From positions 244,956-308,955 of the forward strand of contig NZ_JBBJLN010000004.1 in NCBI RefSeq assembly GCF_037658235.1: 64,000 bases of DNA, read 5' to 3'. This DNA is from Yunchengibacter salinarum (GTDB lineage Bacteria > Pseudomonadota > Alphaproteobacteria > Sphingomonadales > Kordiimonadaceae). A program made the position numbers and the translations under genes. The notes below the pieces were generated by a model. It made no database searches. It was not told the origin of the DNA and worked only from the letters and a program-made list of their open reading frames with translations. Every line of letters begins with the position of its first letter. Within the stretch, counting starts at the first letter, position 1. Shown piece after piece: positions 26,720 to 34,610 of the stretch.

Positions 26720-29662
26720 ATGTCGAACACGACGCGTCCACAGTCACCATGCCATGATCCCGCCAAAGCGGGCGAAATTTGGGCCGAGTTGAGCGACCTG
26801 AACGACGAGGCAGGCCCACCCCCACCGGCGGCGGCAAGGCCATTGGCGGATCGCCTGTTCGGAAACAGCCCCTTTCTGGCGCGACTCGCATCGCGCAGCC
26901 CGGCGGCGGCTGCCCGTGCACTCGCCGCCGCCACCGGCGAGGCCGACGGCGACGGGGCGCTGAATGCCATTATCGCGCCGTTCGAAAACGCCCGCCCCGA
27001 TGGCGAAAGCAAGGACAGCCTGATGGCCGCCCTGCGCCAGGCGCGCAATCACCTGGCGCTGCTGGTGGCCGCCATGGATGTGGCGGATGAATGGCCACTG
27101 GAGCATGTGACAGCGGCGCTCAGCCGGTTCGCCGATGCGGCGGTGGGGTCCGTGCTCGGCCACCTGCTGGCCCAGCGCATGACGCGGGGCGACCTGCCCT
27201 GGCCCGATGGCACCCCGGAAGCTGTCAGCCCGGCCCTGGGGCGAAACTGCGGCCTGTTCGTGCTGGCCCTTGGCAAGCTGGGCGGCGGGGAATTGAATTA
27301 CAGTTCCGACATCGACCTGATCGTGCTGTTCGACCCGGAGCGCAGCCATTATCAGGGGCGTAAAACCCTGTCCGATTGCATGATCCGCATCACCCGCGAC
27401 ATGGTGGACATGCTGGAGCGCCGCACCGGCGACGGCTATGTGTTCCGCACCGATCTGCGCCTGCGCCCGGACCCCGGCGCCACCCCGGTGGCCCTGAGCG
27501 TGGATGCGGCGGAAAGCTATTATCACAGCCTGGCGGCCAGTTGGGAACGGGCGGCCATGATCAAGGCGCGCCCCATAGCGGGCGACATCACCGCCGCCAC
27601 AACCTATCTGGACATGCTGTCCGGCTGGGTCTGGCGGCGCTCCATGGATTTCTCCACGCTGGACGATATCGCCAGCATCAAGACCCAGCTTCTGAGCCAT
27701 TACGGCCAGAAGGACACGAGCTTTGAAGGCTTTGACGTAAAACTCGGCCGTGGCGGCATTCGGGAAGTGGAATTCTTCGCCCAGATCAACCAGCTTCTGT
27801 TCGGGGGGCGGGAGCCCAGCTTGCAGGAAAAACCCACCTGCCTTGTGCTGGACCGGCTGGTGGCCGCCGACCGGCTGGAAGCCCGCGTACGGGATCAGTT
27901 GGTGGCCGCCTATGAGGCGCTTCGGCGAATCGAGCACCGCTTGCAGATGATCGACGATGCCCAGACCCACAGCATCCCGGAAAGCGCCGACGCCCGCGGA
28001 CGGCTGGTGCATCTGCTGGCCCTGCCGGATGAAGACAGCCTGCGCAAGACGCTGGGCGACCATACGCGCACCGTGCACGCCCATTATCAGGATCTGCTGC
28101 CGGACAGTGACGGCAACCGCGCCACCGCGGGGCCGGACCTGCCGGGCCTGCTGACGGAACACGGCTTCACGGCGCCGGACAAGGCCGCGGAACTGATCGA
28201 AGGCTGGCGGCGGGGGCGGTACCGGGCGGTGCGCACCGAACGGGCCCGGCGGCTGCTGAATGAAATCCTGCCCGATCTGCTCGCCGCCATGGGAGAGACG
28301 GCATCACCGGATGACGCCTTGAGCCGGTTTGACAAGTTCCTAAGCCAGCTTCCTGCCGGTGTTCAGCTTTTTTCATTATTGCAAGCCAATCCCGGCCTGT
28401 TCCGCCTGCTGGCCCGTGTCATGGGGCTGGCGCCCGCGCTGGCGGATCGTCTGGCGCGCAAGCCCACGCTTTGGGACCATGTGCTGGACCCGGACTTCTT
28501 CAGCCCGATACCGGACGGCGAAACCCTTCATGCCGAGCTGGTGGAGGCCCTGTCCCACGCGCGGGATTATCAGGACAGCCTGGATATCACCCGGCAGTGG
28601 GTTCACGAGCACAAGTTCCGCATCGGCGTTCACATGCTGGAAAGCCTGGCGGATGTGCGGCAATGCTGCGCCAGCATGACACGGGTGGCGGATGCGGCCC
28701 TGACCGCGCTGATCCCGGAAACGGAACGGGATTTCGAGCGCCGTCATGGCCGGTTTCCCGGCGGCGGGATCGCGGTTCTGGCCATGGGCAAATATGGCGG
28801 CGGGGAACTGACCCACACGTCTGATCTGGATATCGTCTTTCTCTATCAGGTGGCCGATGGCGCCGCCCAGTCCGACGGCGACCGGCCCCTCAGCCCCAGC
28901 CAGTATTTTTCCCGGCTGGGCCAGAACATCCTTACCGCGCTGACGGCGCTGACGCCGGAAGGGCCGCTGTTCGAGGTGGATACACGCCTGCGTCCCAGTG
29001 GCGCACAAGGGCCGCTGGTGGTCACGCTCAAAACCTTCGAGGACTATTACACCAGCAGCGCCTGGACCTGGGAGCATATGGCGCTGACCCGCGCCCGACC
29101 CGTACTGGTGCCAGATACCATGCGGGCACCGCTGAAAGACAGCCTGCGCCGGGTCTTGACCGCCCCGCGCGACGCGGACAGGCTGGTGGTGGATGTGGCC
29201 AATATGCGCGCCCGTCTGTTCAGCGAATTTGGCACGGACAATCCCTGGTCGGTCAAGCATGTGCGCGGCGGTCTGGTGGATATCGAGTTCATCTGCCAGT
29301 ATCTGATGCTGAAAACGGGCCACCGGGAGCCGGAAATCTTCACCGCCGAAATCAGCGACTGTATCCGGCGCCTTAGCTGGCTGGACGTTCTGATGGACGG
29401 CGCCGCCGACACGCTCAACTCGGCCCACTGGCTGCAACAGAATGTACAGGCCGTTCTGCGGCTCAGCCTTGGCACGGCACCAAACACGGATGACCGCATT
29501 CCCCCGGCTCTGCGGGATGTGTTGTGCCGCGCCACGGGCATGGAGGACTTTGCCACCCTGAAGGAGCGGCTGGTACGCACGCAGGAAATGGTCCATGCGA
29601 TCGCGCGCAATCTCATCGAAACGCCCGCCGAGCGCGCCAGCGAACGGTTGGAACAACCCTGA
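26720..29662 (+). CDS. glnE: Glutamine synthetase adenylyltransferase / adenylyl-removing enzyme
   Basis: Bifunctional enzyme that adenylylates glutamine synthetase when nitrogen is plentiful and removes AMP when it is scarce, under PII control. The 980-residue protein has the expected two nucleotidyltransferase domains, each with its signature: GGGELNYSSDIDLIVLF near residue 190 (adenylyl-removing half) and GGGELTHTSDLDIVFLY near 690 (adenylyl-transferring half). Helical regulatory regions separate and follow them. It is full length compared with E. coli GlnE (about 945). It precedes a BCP peroxiredoxin by 36 bp. Confidence 0.97.
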   Translation: MSNTTRPQSPCHDPAKAGEIWAELSDLNDEAGPPPPAAARPLADRLFGNSPFLARLASRSPAAAARALAAATGEADGDGALNAIIAPFENARPDGESKDSLMAALRQARNHLALLVAAMDVADEWPLEHVTAALSRFADAAVGSVLGHLLAQRMTRGDLPWPDGTPEAVSPALGRNCGLFVLALGKLGGGELNYSSDIDLIVLFDPERSHYQGRKTLSDCMIRITRDMVDMLERRTGDGYVFRTDLRLRPDPGATPVALSVDAAESYYHSLAASWERAAMIKARPIAGDITAATTYLDMLSGWVWRRSMDFSTLDDIASIKTQLLSHYGQKDTSFEGFDVKLGRGGIREVEFFAQINQLLFGGREPSLQEKPTCLVLDRLVAADRLEARVRDQLVAAYEALRRIEHRLQMIDDAQTHSIPESADARGRLVHLLALPDEDSLRKTLGDHTRTVHAHYQDLLPDSDGNRATAGPDLPGLLTEHGFTAPDKAAELIEGWRRGRYRAVRTERARRLLNEILPDLLAAMGETASPDDALSRFDKFLSQLPAGVQLFSLLQANPGLFRLLARVMGLAPALADRLARKPTLWDHVLDPDFFSPIPDGETLHAELVEALSHARDYQDSLDITRQWVHEHKFRIGVHMLESLADVRQCCASMTRVADAALTALIPETERDFERRHGRFPGGGIAVLAMGKYGGGELTHTSDLDIVFLYQVADGAAQSDGDRPLSPSQYFSRLGQNILTALTALTPEGPLFEVDTRLRPSGAQGPLVVTLKTFEDYYTSSAWTWEHMALTRARPVLVPDTMRAPLKDSLRRVLTAPRDADRLVVDVANMRARLFSEFGTDNPWSVKHVRGGLVDIEFICQYLMLKTGHREPEIFTAEISDCIRRLSWLDVLMDGAADTLNSAHWLQQNVQAVLRLSLGTAPNTDDRIPPALRDVLCRATGMEDFATLKERLVRTQEMVHAIARNLIETPAERASERLEQP

Positions 29663-29698
29663 ACACGGTTACGACCCCACAGTTTGAGGAGACCCGCC

Positions 29699-30193
29699 AT
29701 GAGTGACAGCACCCGCCCGGTGGAAGGCGACACCGCCCCCCACTTCACCCTGCCCGCCACCACGGACAGCGGCGAAATCAGCCTGGCCGAGCGGCTGTCC
29801 GCCGGGCCTGTGGTGGTTTATTTCTACCCCCGCGACAACACGCCCGGCTGCACCACCGAGGCGCAGGATTTCACGCGCCTGAAGGCGGATTTCGACGCGC
29901 TGGGCGCCACTGTCATCGGCATCAGCCGGGACAGCCTGCGCAAGCACCACAATTTCACCGAAAAACAGGGCCTTGCCATCCCGCTGGCCGCCGATGAGGG
30001 CGGCACGGTGTGCGCGGCTTACGGCGTATGGGTGGAAAAGACCATGTATGGCAAAAAGTCCTTTGGCATTGAGCGATCCACCTTCCTTGTGGCGCCGGAT
30101 GGGTCGCTGGCCGGGGTCTGGCGCAAGGTGAAGGTAAAAGACCATGCCGCCGCCGTGCTGGAAGCCGTGCGCGGCCTCGCAAATCAGGCATGA
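29699..30193 (+). CDS. bcp: Thioredoxin-dependent peroxiredoxin, BCP/PrxQ type
   Basis: Reduces hydrogen peroxide and organic peroxides. The ATG at 29699 has GGAG 7 nt upstream, giving 164 residues; the frame is open five codons earlier. The peroxidatic cysteine is Cys51 in DNTPGCTTEAQDF. The resolving cysteine that E. coli BCP has five residues later is missing (Gln56 at that place). The only other cysteine is Cys105 (GGTVCAAYGVW). The enzyme is therefore either 1-Cys or uses an unusual partner. Its stop overlaps the DUF455 gene by ATGA. Confidence 0.93.
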   Translation: MSDSTRPVEGDTAPHFTLPATTDSGEISLAERLSAGPVVVYFYPRDNTPGCTTEAQDFTRLKADFDALGATVIGISRDSLRKHHNFTEKQGLAIPLAADEGGTVCAAYGVWVEKTMYGKKSFGIERSTFLVAPDGSLAGVWRKVKVKDHAAAVLEAVRGLANQA

Positions 30194-31038
30194 CCACCCC
30201 ATCGGCACAGAACGGTGCACCACCGGAACAGGCCAGCCTGGCAAGCGCGGCCTGCGGCGTACTGAAGACCGCCCCGGCCCGCCAGAAGGCCGCCCGCGCC
30301 CGCGCCGTCGCGGCGGATTGGGCCGCCGGGCGGCTGGACTGGCGATTCGACTGCCTGCCCGGCCAACGCCCGGCCCGGCCAGCGCATCCCGAATTGCGGG
30401 CGCCGGGCGAAATGCCAAAACGGCGCAAGGCGGGCACCCCGGCCAGCCGGGTCGCGCTGATTCATGCGGTGGCCCATATCGAACTCAACGCCATCGATCT
30501 GGCCTTTGATATTGTGGCCAGGTTCGGCCATCTGTTTCCCCGCGCCTTCAGCGATGACTGGGTTCGGGTCGGAGACGACGAAGCGCGGCATTTCCTGATG
30601 CTGGATAACCGTCTCGCCGCCTTTGACAGCCATTACGGCGCCCTGCCCGCCCATGACGGATTGTGGCAATCCAGCGAAGCCACGGCGGGGGACGTGCTGG
30701 CCCGGCTGGCCGTGGTGCCCATGGTGCTTGAAGCGCGCGGGCTTGACGTGACCCCGGACATGGTGAAGCGGCTCCATGGCCACGAGGACCATGAAACCGC
30801 CCGGCTGCTGGGCATCATCTATGAGGATGAAAAAAGCCATGTGGCGGCGGGCAGCGACTGGTTTCACCATCTCTGCGCCGAGCGCGACCTTGACCCGGAA
30901 GCCACCTTTCAGGCCAAGGTGCGGGCCTGTTTCAACGGCACGCTGAAGCCACCTTTCAACCGACCGGCCCGCGATGAGGCGCGACTTCCGGTTACGTTTT
31001 ATGAACCCTTGGCTGCTATGCTGGAGCATGGCATTTGA
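30190..31038 (+). CDS. DUF455 ferritin-like protein
   Basis: Predicted diiron four-helix protein of unknown activity. The 282-residue protein has a spaced set of possible metal ligands typical of ferritin-like enzymes: Glu98 (AHIELNAID), E131-x2-H134 (DDEARHF), Glu181 (LEARGLD) and E214-x2-H217 (DEKSHVAAG). The first ~80 residues are an Ala/Arg-rich region ahead of the fold. Relatives include tRNA-modifying monooxygenases such as MiaE, but the match is too loose to assign that reaction. It is coupled by a 4-bp overlap to the peroxiredoxin, which suggests a link to peroxide or oxygen chemistry. Confidence 0.85.
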   Translation: MTTPSAQNGAPPEQASLASAACGVLKTAPARQKAARARAVAADWAAGRLDWRFDCLPGQRPARPAHPELRAPGEMPKRRKAGTPASRVALIHAVAHIELNAIDLAFDIVARFGHLFPRAFSDDWVRVGDDEARHFLMLDNRLAAFDSHYGALPAHDGLWQSSEATAGDVLARLAVVPMVLEARGLDVTPDMVKRLHGHEDHETARLLGIIYEDEKSHVAAGSDWFHHLCAERDLDPEATFQAKVRACFNGTLKPPFNRPARDEARLPVTFYEPLAAMLEHGI

Positions 31039-31069
31039 GCCCCTGAAAAAGACACTTGGAAACAAACAG

Positions 31070-31097
31070 TTGCGCACAAGGGTACCCCTGATAAGAT
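31070..31097 (+). promoter_or_regulatory. Candidate promoter for M23 peptidase-bactofilin pair
   Basis: TTGCGC (31070-31075) and TAAGAT (31092-31097) are spaced 16 bp apart, shortly after the DUF455 stop codon. The -10 lies inside a small palindrome, CTGAT-AAG-ATCAG (31088-31100). Confidence 0.28.
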
Positions 31098-31158
31098 CAG
31101 GCGGGACCGGAGCGGCCCGAAAAAGGGCTGGGAATGGCGCCAATTTTGCGGATAGTCG

Positions 31159-31181
31159 GGCATTGTAACGGCCACAATGCC
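31159..31181 (+). other. Leader hairpin upstream of the M23 peptidase
   Basis: A perfect 8-bp stem GGCATTGT / ACAATGCC with a 7-nt loop lies 40 nt before the M23 gene start. There is no T-tract. It would fall in the 5' leader if the promoter proposed upstream is right. Confidence 0.3.
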
Positions 31182-31220
31182 GCGGATTTGCGCAAGTGAA
31201 AGCGGATCAGTGAGGGCACT

Positions 31221-32777
31221 TTGCATTTGCTCGGTCGAATGAAACTGCGGATCAGCCTGGGGCTGCGCAAGCGCATACGGCGCCTGCGCCGGGTGCCCCC
31301 GGCTGTGCAGCGCTGGCAGGTGCGATGGCGCATGATCCGAAGCGACATGGCCGTTCGCCGCGCTGCGGTGCAGAAATGGCGCCTGTCCCACTTCCCGGAA
31401 CGGCAGATTTTCCTGCGCAGTGAAGGACGCGTCCGCTTCTTCACACTGGGCAGTTATTTGCAAATGATGATCGTGGCCTCTCTGGTTGGGGGCACCGCCT
31501 GGGCGGGCGTGACCACCTATACCTATCTGACGCGGGACGCGCGCGTGGCCGCCAAGGACCGCACCATTTCCAGCATTTCCGCCCGGTATGACACGCTGGC
31601 CCGCGATTTTTCCACCTTGCAGCAGACTCTGGCGGATCGCGCCCGGACACTGGAAAAGCGACAGGCACTGCTGGAAGATCTGGTGCGCGCCGCCGATGAT
31701 AGACAGATCGTCCCGGACGAGGGTGTGACCATACCGGAACGCATGACCGTGCCACAATCGGGCGCCGCGCAGGCTGTGGATACGGATAATGCCAGCGATA
31801 TGGCCGAGGATACCCAGGGCGCACCGGAAGCACCGCTGCCGGGCGACGGGGAAGGCAAGCAGTCGGCCAGCCCGCGTGATGCGGCGACCGGCGCTGACGC
31901 CGCCGCGCCCACAGGACTGATGGACCGGCTGTTCGGCGCGGGCACAACCAGTTTCGCCGCCGCCGCCGGTGACGACACGGCGCAGCCCCCACCCGCGCCG
32001 GATGATCCCTATGCCCGTATCGCCACCCGCCTTGGCCAGCTGGACCGGCGGCAGGAAGCGCTTGCGGGCGCGCTTCGCAAGGCCGTTCTGTCACGGCTGG
32101 AAGCAGTGGATGCGGCGCTTGCGCCCACCACACTCAGCGTTAATCATCTGCTGACCCGCTGGACCGGCAATGTGCCTGGCGCCGGCGGGCGCGGCGGGCC
32201 GTTGATCGCGCCGGGGCGAGGCGTGCCGGACTTTGCCGCCCTCAGGGGGGACGACGGCGCGCGCACCGCGCTATACCGCCTTTTCAATGACTGGGAGCGG
32301 CTGGAAAAGGCGCTGATCGCACTGGACAGCATTCCCGTGGGGAAACCCGCGGATCGTTATTATGTTTCAAGTGACTTCGGACGGCGGCGAGACCCCGTTC
32401 GCCGGTCCTGGGCTTCACATTCAGGACTGGACATGGCCGGCTGGCCCGGCACCGCCATTCGCGCCACGGCACCCGGTAAGGTGATTCATGCCGCTTGGTA
32501 TGGCCCTTATGGCCGAATGGTGGAAATCGACCATGGCAATGGCTTTCATACCCGCTATGGTCACATGCGACGAATCCGGGTAAAAGAGGGGGATCGGGTG
32601 AAGCTCGGTCACCGCATCGGAGATATGGGCAAATCGGGGCGCGCCACCGGCACCCATCTACATTATGAAGTGTGGTTCGATGGCGATGTGCGTGATCCCC
32701 AACCATTCTTGAAAGCGGCAAACGATGTTCTCGAAATCAAAACCAAGTCAGGACGACATGACCAAAATACCGACTAA
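31221..32777 (+). CDS. Membrane-anchored M23 (LytM) endopeptidase
   Basis: Zinc endopeptidase that cuts peptidoglycan cross-links. A basic N-terminus is followed by a membrane segment (about 76-97), a coiled-coil stretch (about 105-155) and a Pro/Ala-rich linker. The LytM domain comes last, with all metal ligands: HSGLD (His400, Asp404) and THLHYEVW (His479, His481). Starts are uncertain: TTG 31221, TTG 31227 and ATG 31239 are all possible, with GAGGG at 31212. The 3' end overlaps the bactofilin gene by 53 bp in another frame. M23-bactofilin pairs (LmdC/BacA-type) control local cell shape in other proteobacteria. Confidence 0.88.
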   Translation: MHLLGRMKLRISLGLRKRIRRLRRVPPAVQRWQVRWRMIRSDMAVRRAAVQKWRLSHFPERQIFLRSEGRVRFFTLGSYLQMMIVASLVGGTAWAGVTTYTYLTRDARVAAKDRTISSISARYDTLARDFSTLQQTLADRARTLEKRQALLEDLVRAADDRQIVPDEGVTIPERMTVPQSGAAQAVDTDNASDMAEDTQGAPEAPLPGDGEGKQSASPRDAATGADAAAPTGLMDRLFGAGTTSFAAAAGDDTAQPPPAPDDPYARIATRLGQLDRRQEALAGALRKAVLSRLEAVDAALAPTTLSVNHLLTRWTGNVPGAGGRGGPLIAPGRGVPDFAALRGDDGARTALYRLFNDWERLEKALIALDSIPVGKPADRYYVSSDFGRRRDPVRRSWASHSGLDMAGWPGTAIRATAPGKVIHAAWYGPYGRMVEIDHGNGFHTRYGHMRRIRVKEGDRVKLGHRIGDMGKSGRATGTHLHYEVWFDGDVRDPQPFLKAANDVLEIKTKSGRHDQNTD

Positions 32778-33240
32778 GGAAGCGCCCACGCCCCCAACCG
32801 GCGGCGTAGGGTCCCCGACGCCGGCTATCATCGGCTCGGATGTTCAGATTGACGGGAATGTTCGCACTGCGGGCGAGCTTCAACTGGACGGCAGCATCAA
32901 GGGCGACATCGACTGCGGTGGCCTTGTCATGGGGGAAACCGCCTCCATCGAAGGCATGATCACCGCGGAAAGTGTCACCGTTCGCGGCAAGGTGAACGGG
33001 GAAATCCGCGCTGGCTCCGTCAGTCTGGAAAAATCCGCCGTGGTGGACGGTGACATTTACCACGAAACCCTTACCGTGCAGGCAGGCGCACGCCTGACCG
33101 GCAAGCTGGCGCAGGGCAATGATGTGGGCCGCGGCCATGGTGCTGCACCGTCTGCACCACCACCGCCGCCGTCCGCGCCCACGCCACCCCCGGAATCCGG
33201 CAATGGTGGTGATGACACCCAGCCCGGCGGCCAGGGTTGA
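32725..33240 (+). CDS. Bactofilin
   Basis: Cytoskeletal protein that polymerises without nucleotide through a right-handed beta-helix. The 171-residue protein starts MFSKSKPS, as bactofilins often do. The DUF583 core (about 33-130) shows the repeating short-strand pattern (DGNVRTAGELQLDGSIKGD, then ASIEGMITAESVTVRGKVNG). Disordered Pro-rich tails flank it (APSAPPPPPSAPTPPP). It overlaps the M23 peptidase by 53 bp. A later ATG at 32758 with AGGA nearby would remove 11 residues. Confidence 0.93.
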   Translation: MFSKSKPSQDDMTKIPTKEAPTPPTGGVGSPTPAIIGSDVQIDGNVRTAGELQLDGSIKGDIDCGGLVMGETASIEGMITAESVTVRGKVNGEIRAGSVSLEKSAVVDGDIYHETLTVQAGARLTGKLAQGNDVGRGHGAAPSAPPPPPSAPTPPPESGNGGDDTQPGGQG

Positions 33241-33361
33241 TACTCCGCCACGGCTGACAGTGCAGGGGCCGAATTTGCCTGGTGGCGGCCTGCGTGATCC
33301 GGCCCTTTCCGGCCCGGCCCACGGCAGTCTTGTATTGCGGCACCAGAATACATGACCCCAC

Positions 33362-33399
33362 AAAAGGGGCGCCCACCGGATCGGCGGCGCCCCTTTTTT
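33362..33399. terminator. Bidirectional terminator between bactofilin and prfB
   Basis: A perfect 12-bp stem, AAAAGGGGCGCC / GGCGCCCCTTTT, with a 12-nt loop ends in six Ts on the plus strand. Four As at the left arm give a T-run on the minus strand. It lies between the convergent bactofilin and prfB genes, 122 nt past the bactofilin stop and 32 nt past the prfB stop. Confidence 0.85.
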
Positions 33400-33430
33400 C
33401 ATGGCCGGTTCTTGCGGAAACAGAGGAGGA

Positions 33431-34565
33431 TCAGCCTTCTTCCGCCGTATCCTGACCCGGCTGATCGCCGTGGACACGAGCCGCCAGTGCGGCGGCGAGG
33501 AAATTGTCCAGCCTGCCATCCAGTACGGCCTGGGGCTGGCTCGATTCCTCCCCCGTGCGCAAGTCCTTCACCATCTGATAGGGCTGCAACACATAAGACC
33601 GTATCTGATGCCCCCAGCCGATTTCGGTCTTGGTGGCATTGACGGCGTTGGCCTCTTCCTCCCGCTTGCGCAATTCCGCCTCATACAGGCGGGCACGCAG
33701 CATGTTCATGGCCGTTGCCCGGTTCTTGTGCTGAGACCGCTCGCTCTGGCACTGAACCACGATGCCGCTTGGCTGGTGGGTGATCCGCACCGCGCTGTCC
33801 GTGGTATTGACGTGCTGACCGCCTGCCCCGGAGGCGCGGTAGGTATCCACCTTCAGGTCGCTGTCATTGATGTCCACCTCAATGGATTCATCAATCACCG
33901 GATAGACCCAGACGGAAGCAAAGCTGGTGTGGCGACGAGCGCTGGAATCATAAGGCGAAATGCGCACCAGTCGGTGCACGCCGCTTTCGGTCTTCAGCCA
34001 GCCGAAAGCGTCTTCCCCCTTCACCAGCAGCGTGGCGGACTTGATGCCCGCTTCCTCCCCGTCGGAAACCTGCACAAGCTCCACCTTGTACTTCTGGGAC
34101 TCGGCCCAGCGCGTGTACATGCGCAGCAGCATGTTGGCCCAATCCTGGGATTCGGTACCCCCCGCGCCTGCATGGATTTCCACATAGGTGTCGTTACCGT
34201 CCGCCTCGCCGGACAGCAGGGCCTTCAGTTCCGTCTTACGGGCCTGATCCGCCAGCGCCCGAAGATTGTCCTGGGCTTCGGCGATCATGTCTTCATCGCC
34301 TTCGGCCTCGGCCAGTTCCAGAATGTCCCGGGTGTCGTCCAGGTCGCTTTCGATACTGCGCACGGCGGATACGGAATCCTCCAGCCGGGTGCGTTCCTTC
34401 ATCAGTTTCTGCGCCTGGGTCGGATCGTTCCACAGGGTGGGATCTTCCGCCAGGGCGTTCAATTCGTCCAGTCTCAGTACAGCCTGATCCCAGTCAAAGA
34501 TGCCTCCTCAGCAGTGCGAGCGACTGCTGGAGTTGATCGACCAATGCCTGTGCTTCAGCGCGCAT
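33431..34565 (-). CDS. prfB: Peptide chain release factor 2, with programmed +1 frameshift
   Basis: Terminates translation at UGA and UAA. The gene is in two frames. A 23-codon first part starts at ATG 34565 (GAGG 6 nt upstream), reads MRAEAQALVDQLQQSLALLR, and meets an in-frame TGA at 34496-34494. A +1 shift at CTT leads to DWDQAVLRLDELNALAED and on to the stop at 33431, for about 377 residues in all. The GGQ peptide-release motif (SGAGGQHVNTTDSAVRI) and the RF2 region (SPYDSSARRHTSF) are present. Any start taken only from the downstream frame, such as the TTG at 34462, would lose the real N-terminus. Confidence 0.96.
34493..34508 (-). promoter_or_regulatory. Programmed +1 ribosomal frameshift site of prfB
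   Basis: The minus strand reads AGG AGG CAT CTT TGA C. This has the canonical elements: an internal Shine-Dalgarno AGGAGG (34508-34503), a slippery CTT (34499-34497), and TGA followed by C (34496-34493). In E. coli the equivalent is AGG GGG TAT CTT TGA C. Low RF2 makes ribosomes pause at UGA and slip, so RF2 controls its own synthesis. Confidence 0.95.
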
Positions 34566-34610
34566 GAATGCCTCGTTCAGCTAGAGAAAACGGATATCGC
34601 GGGAGACCGG

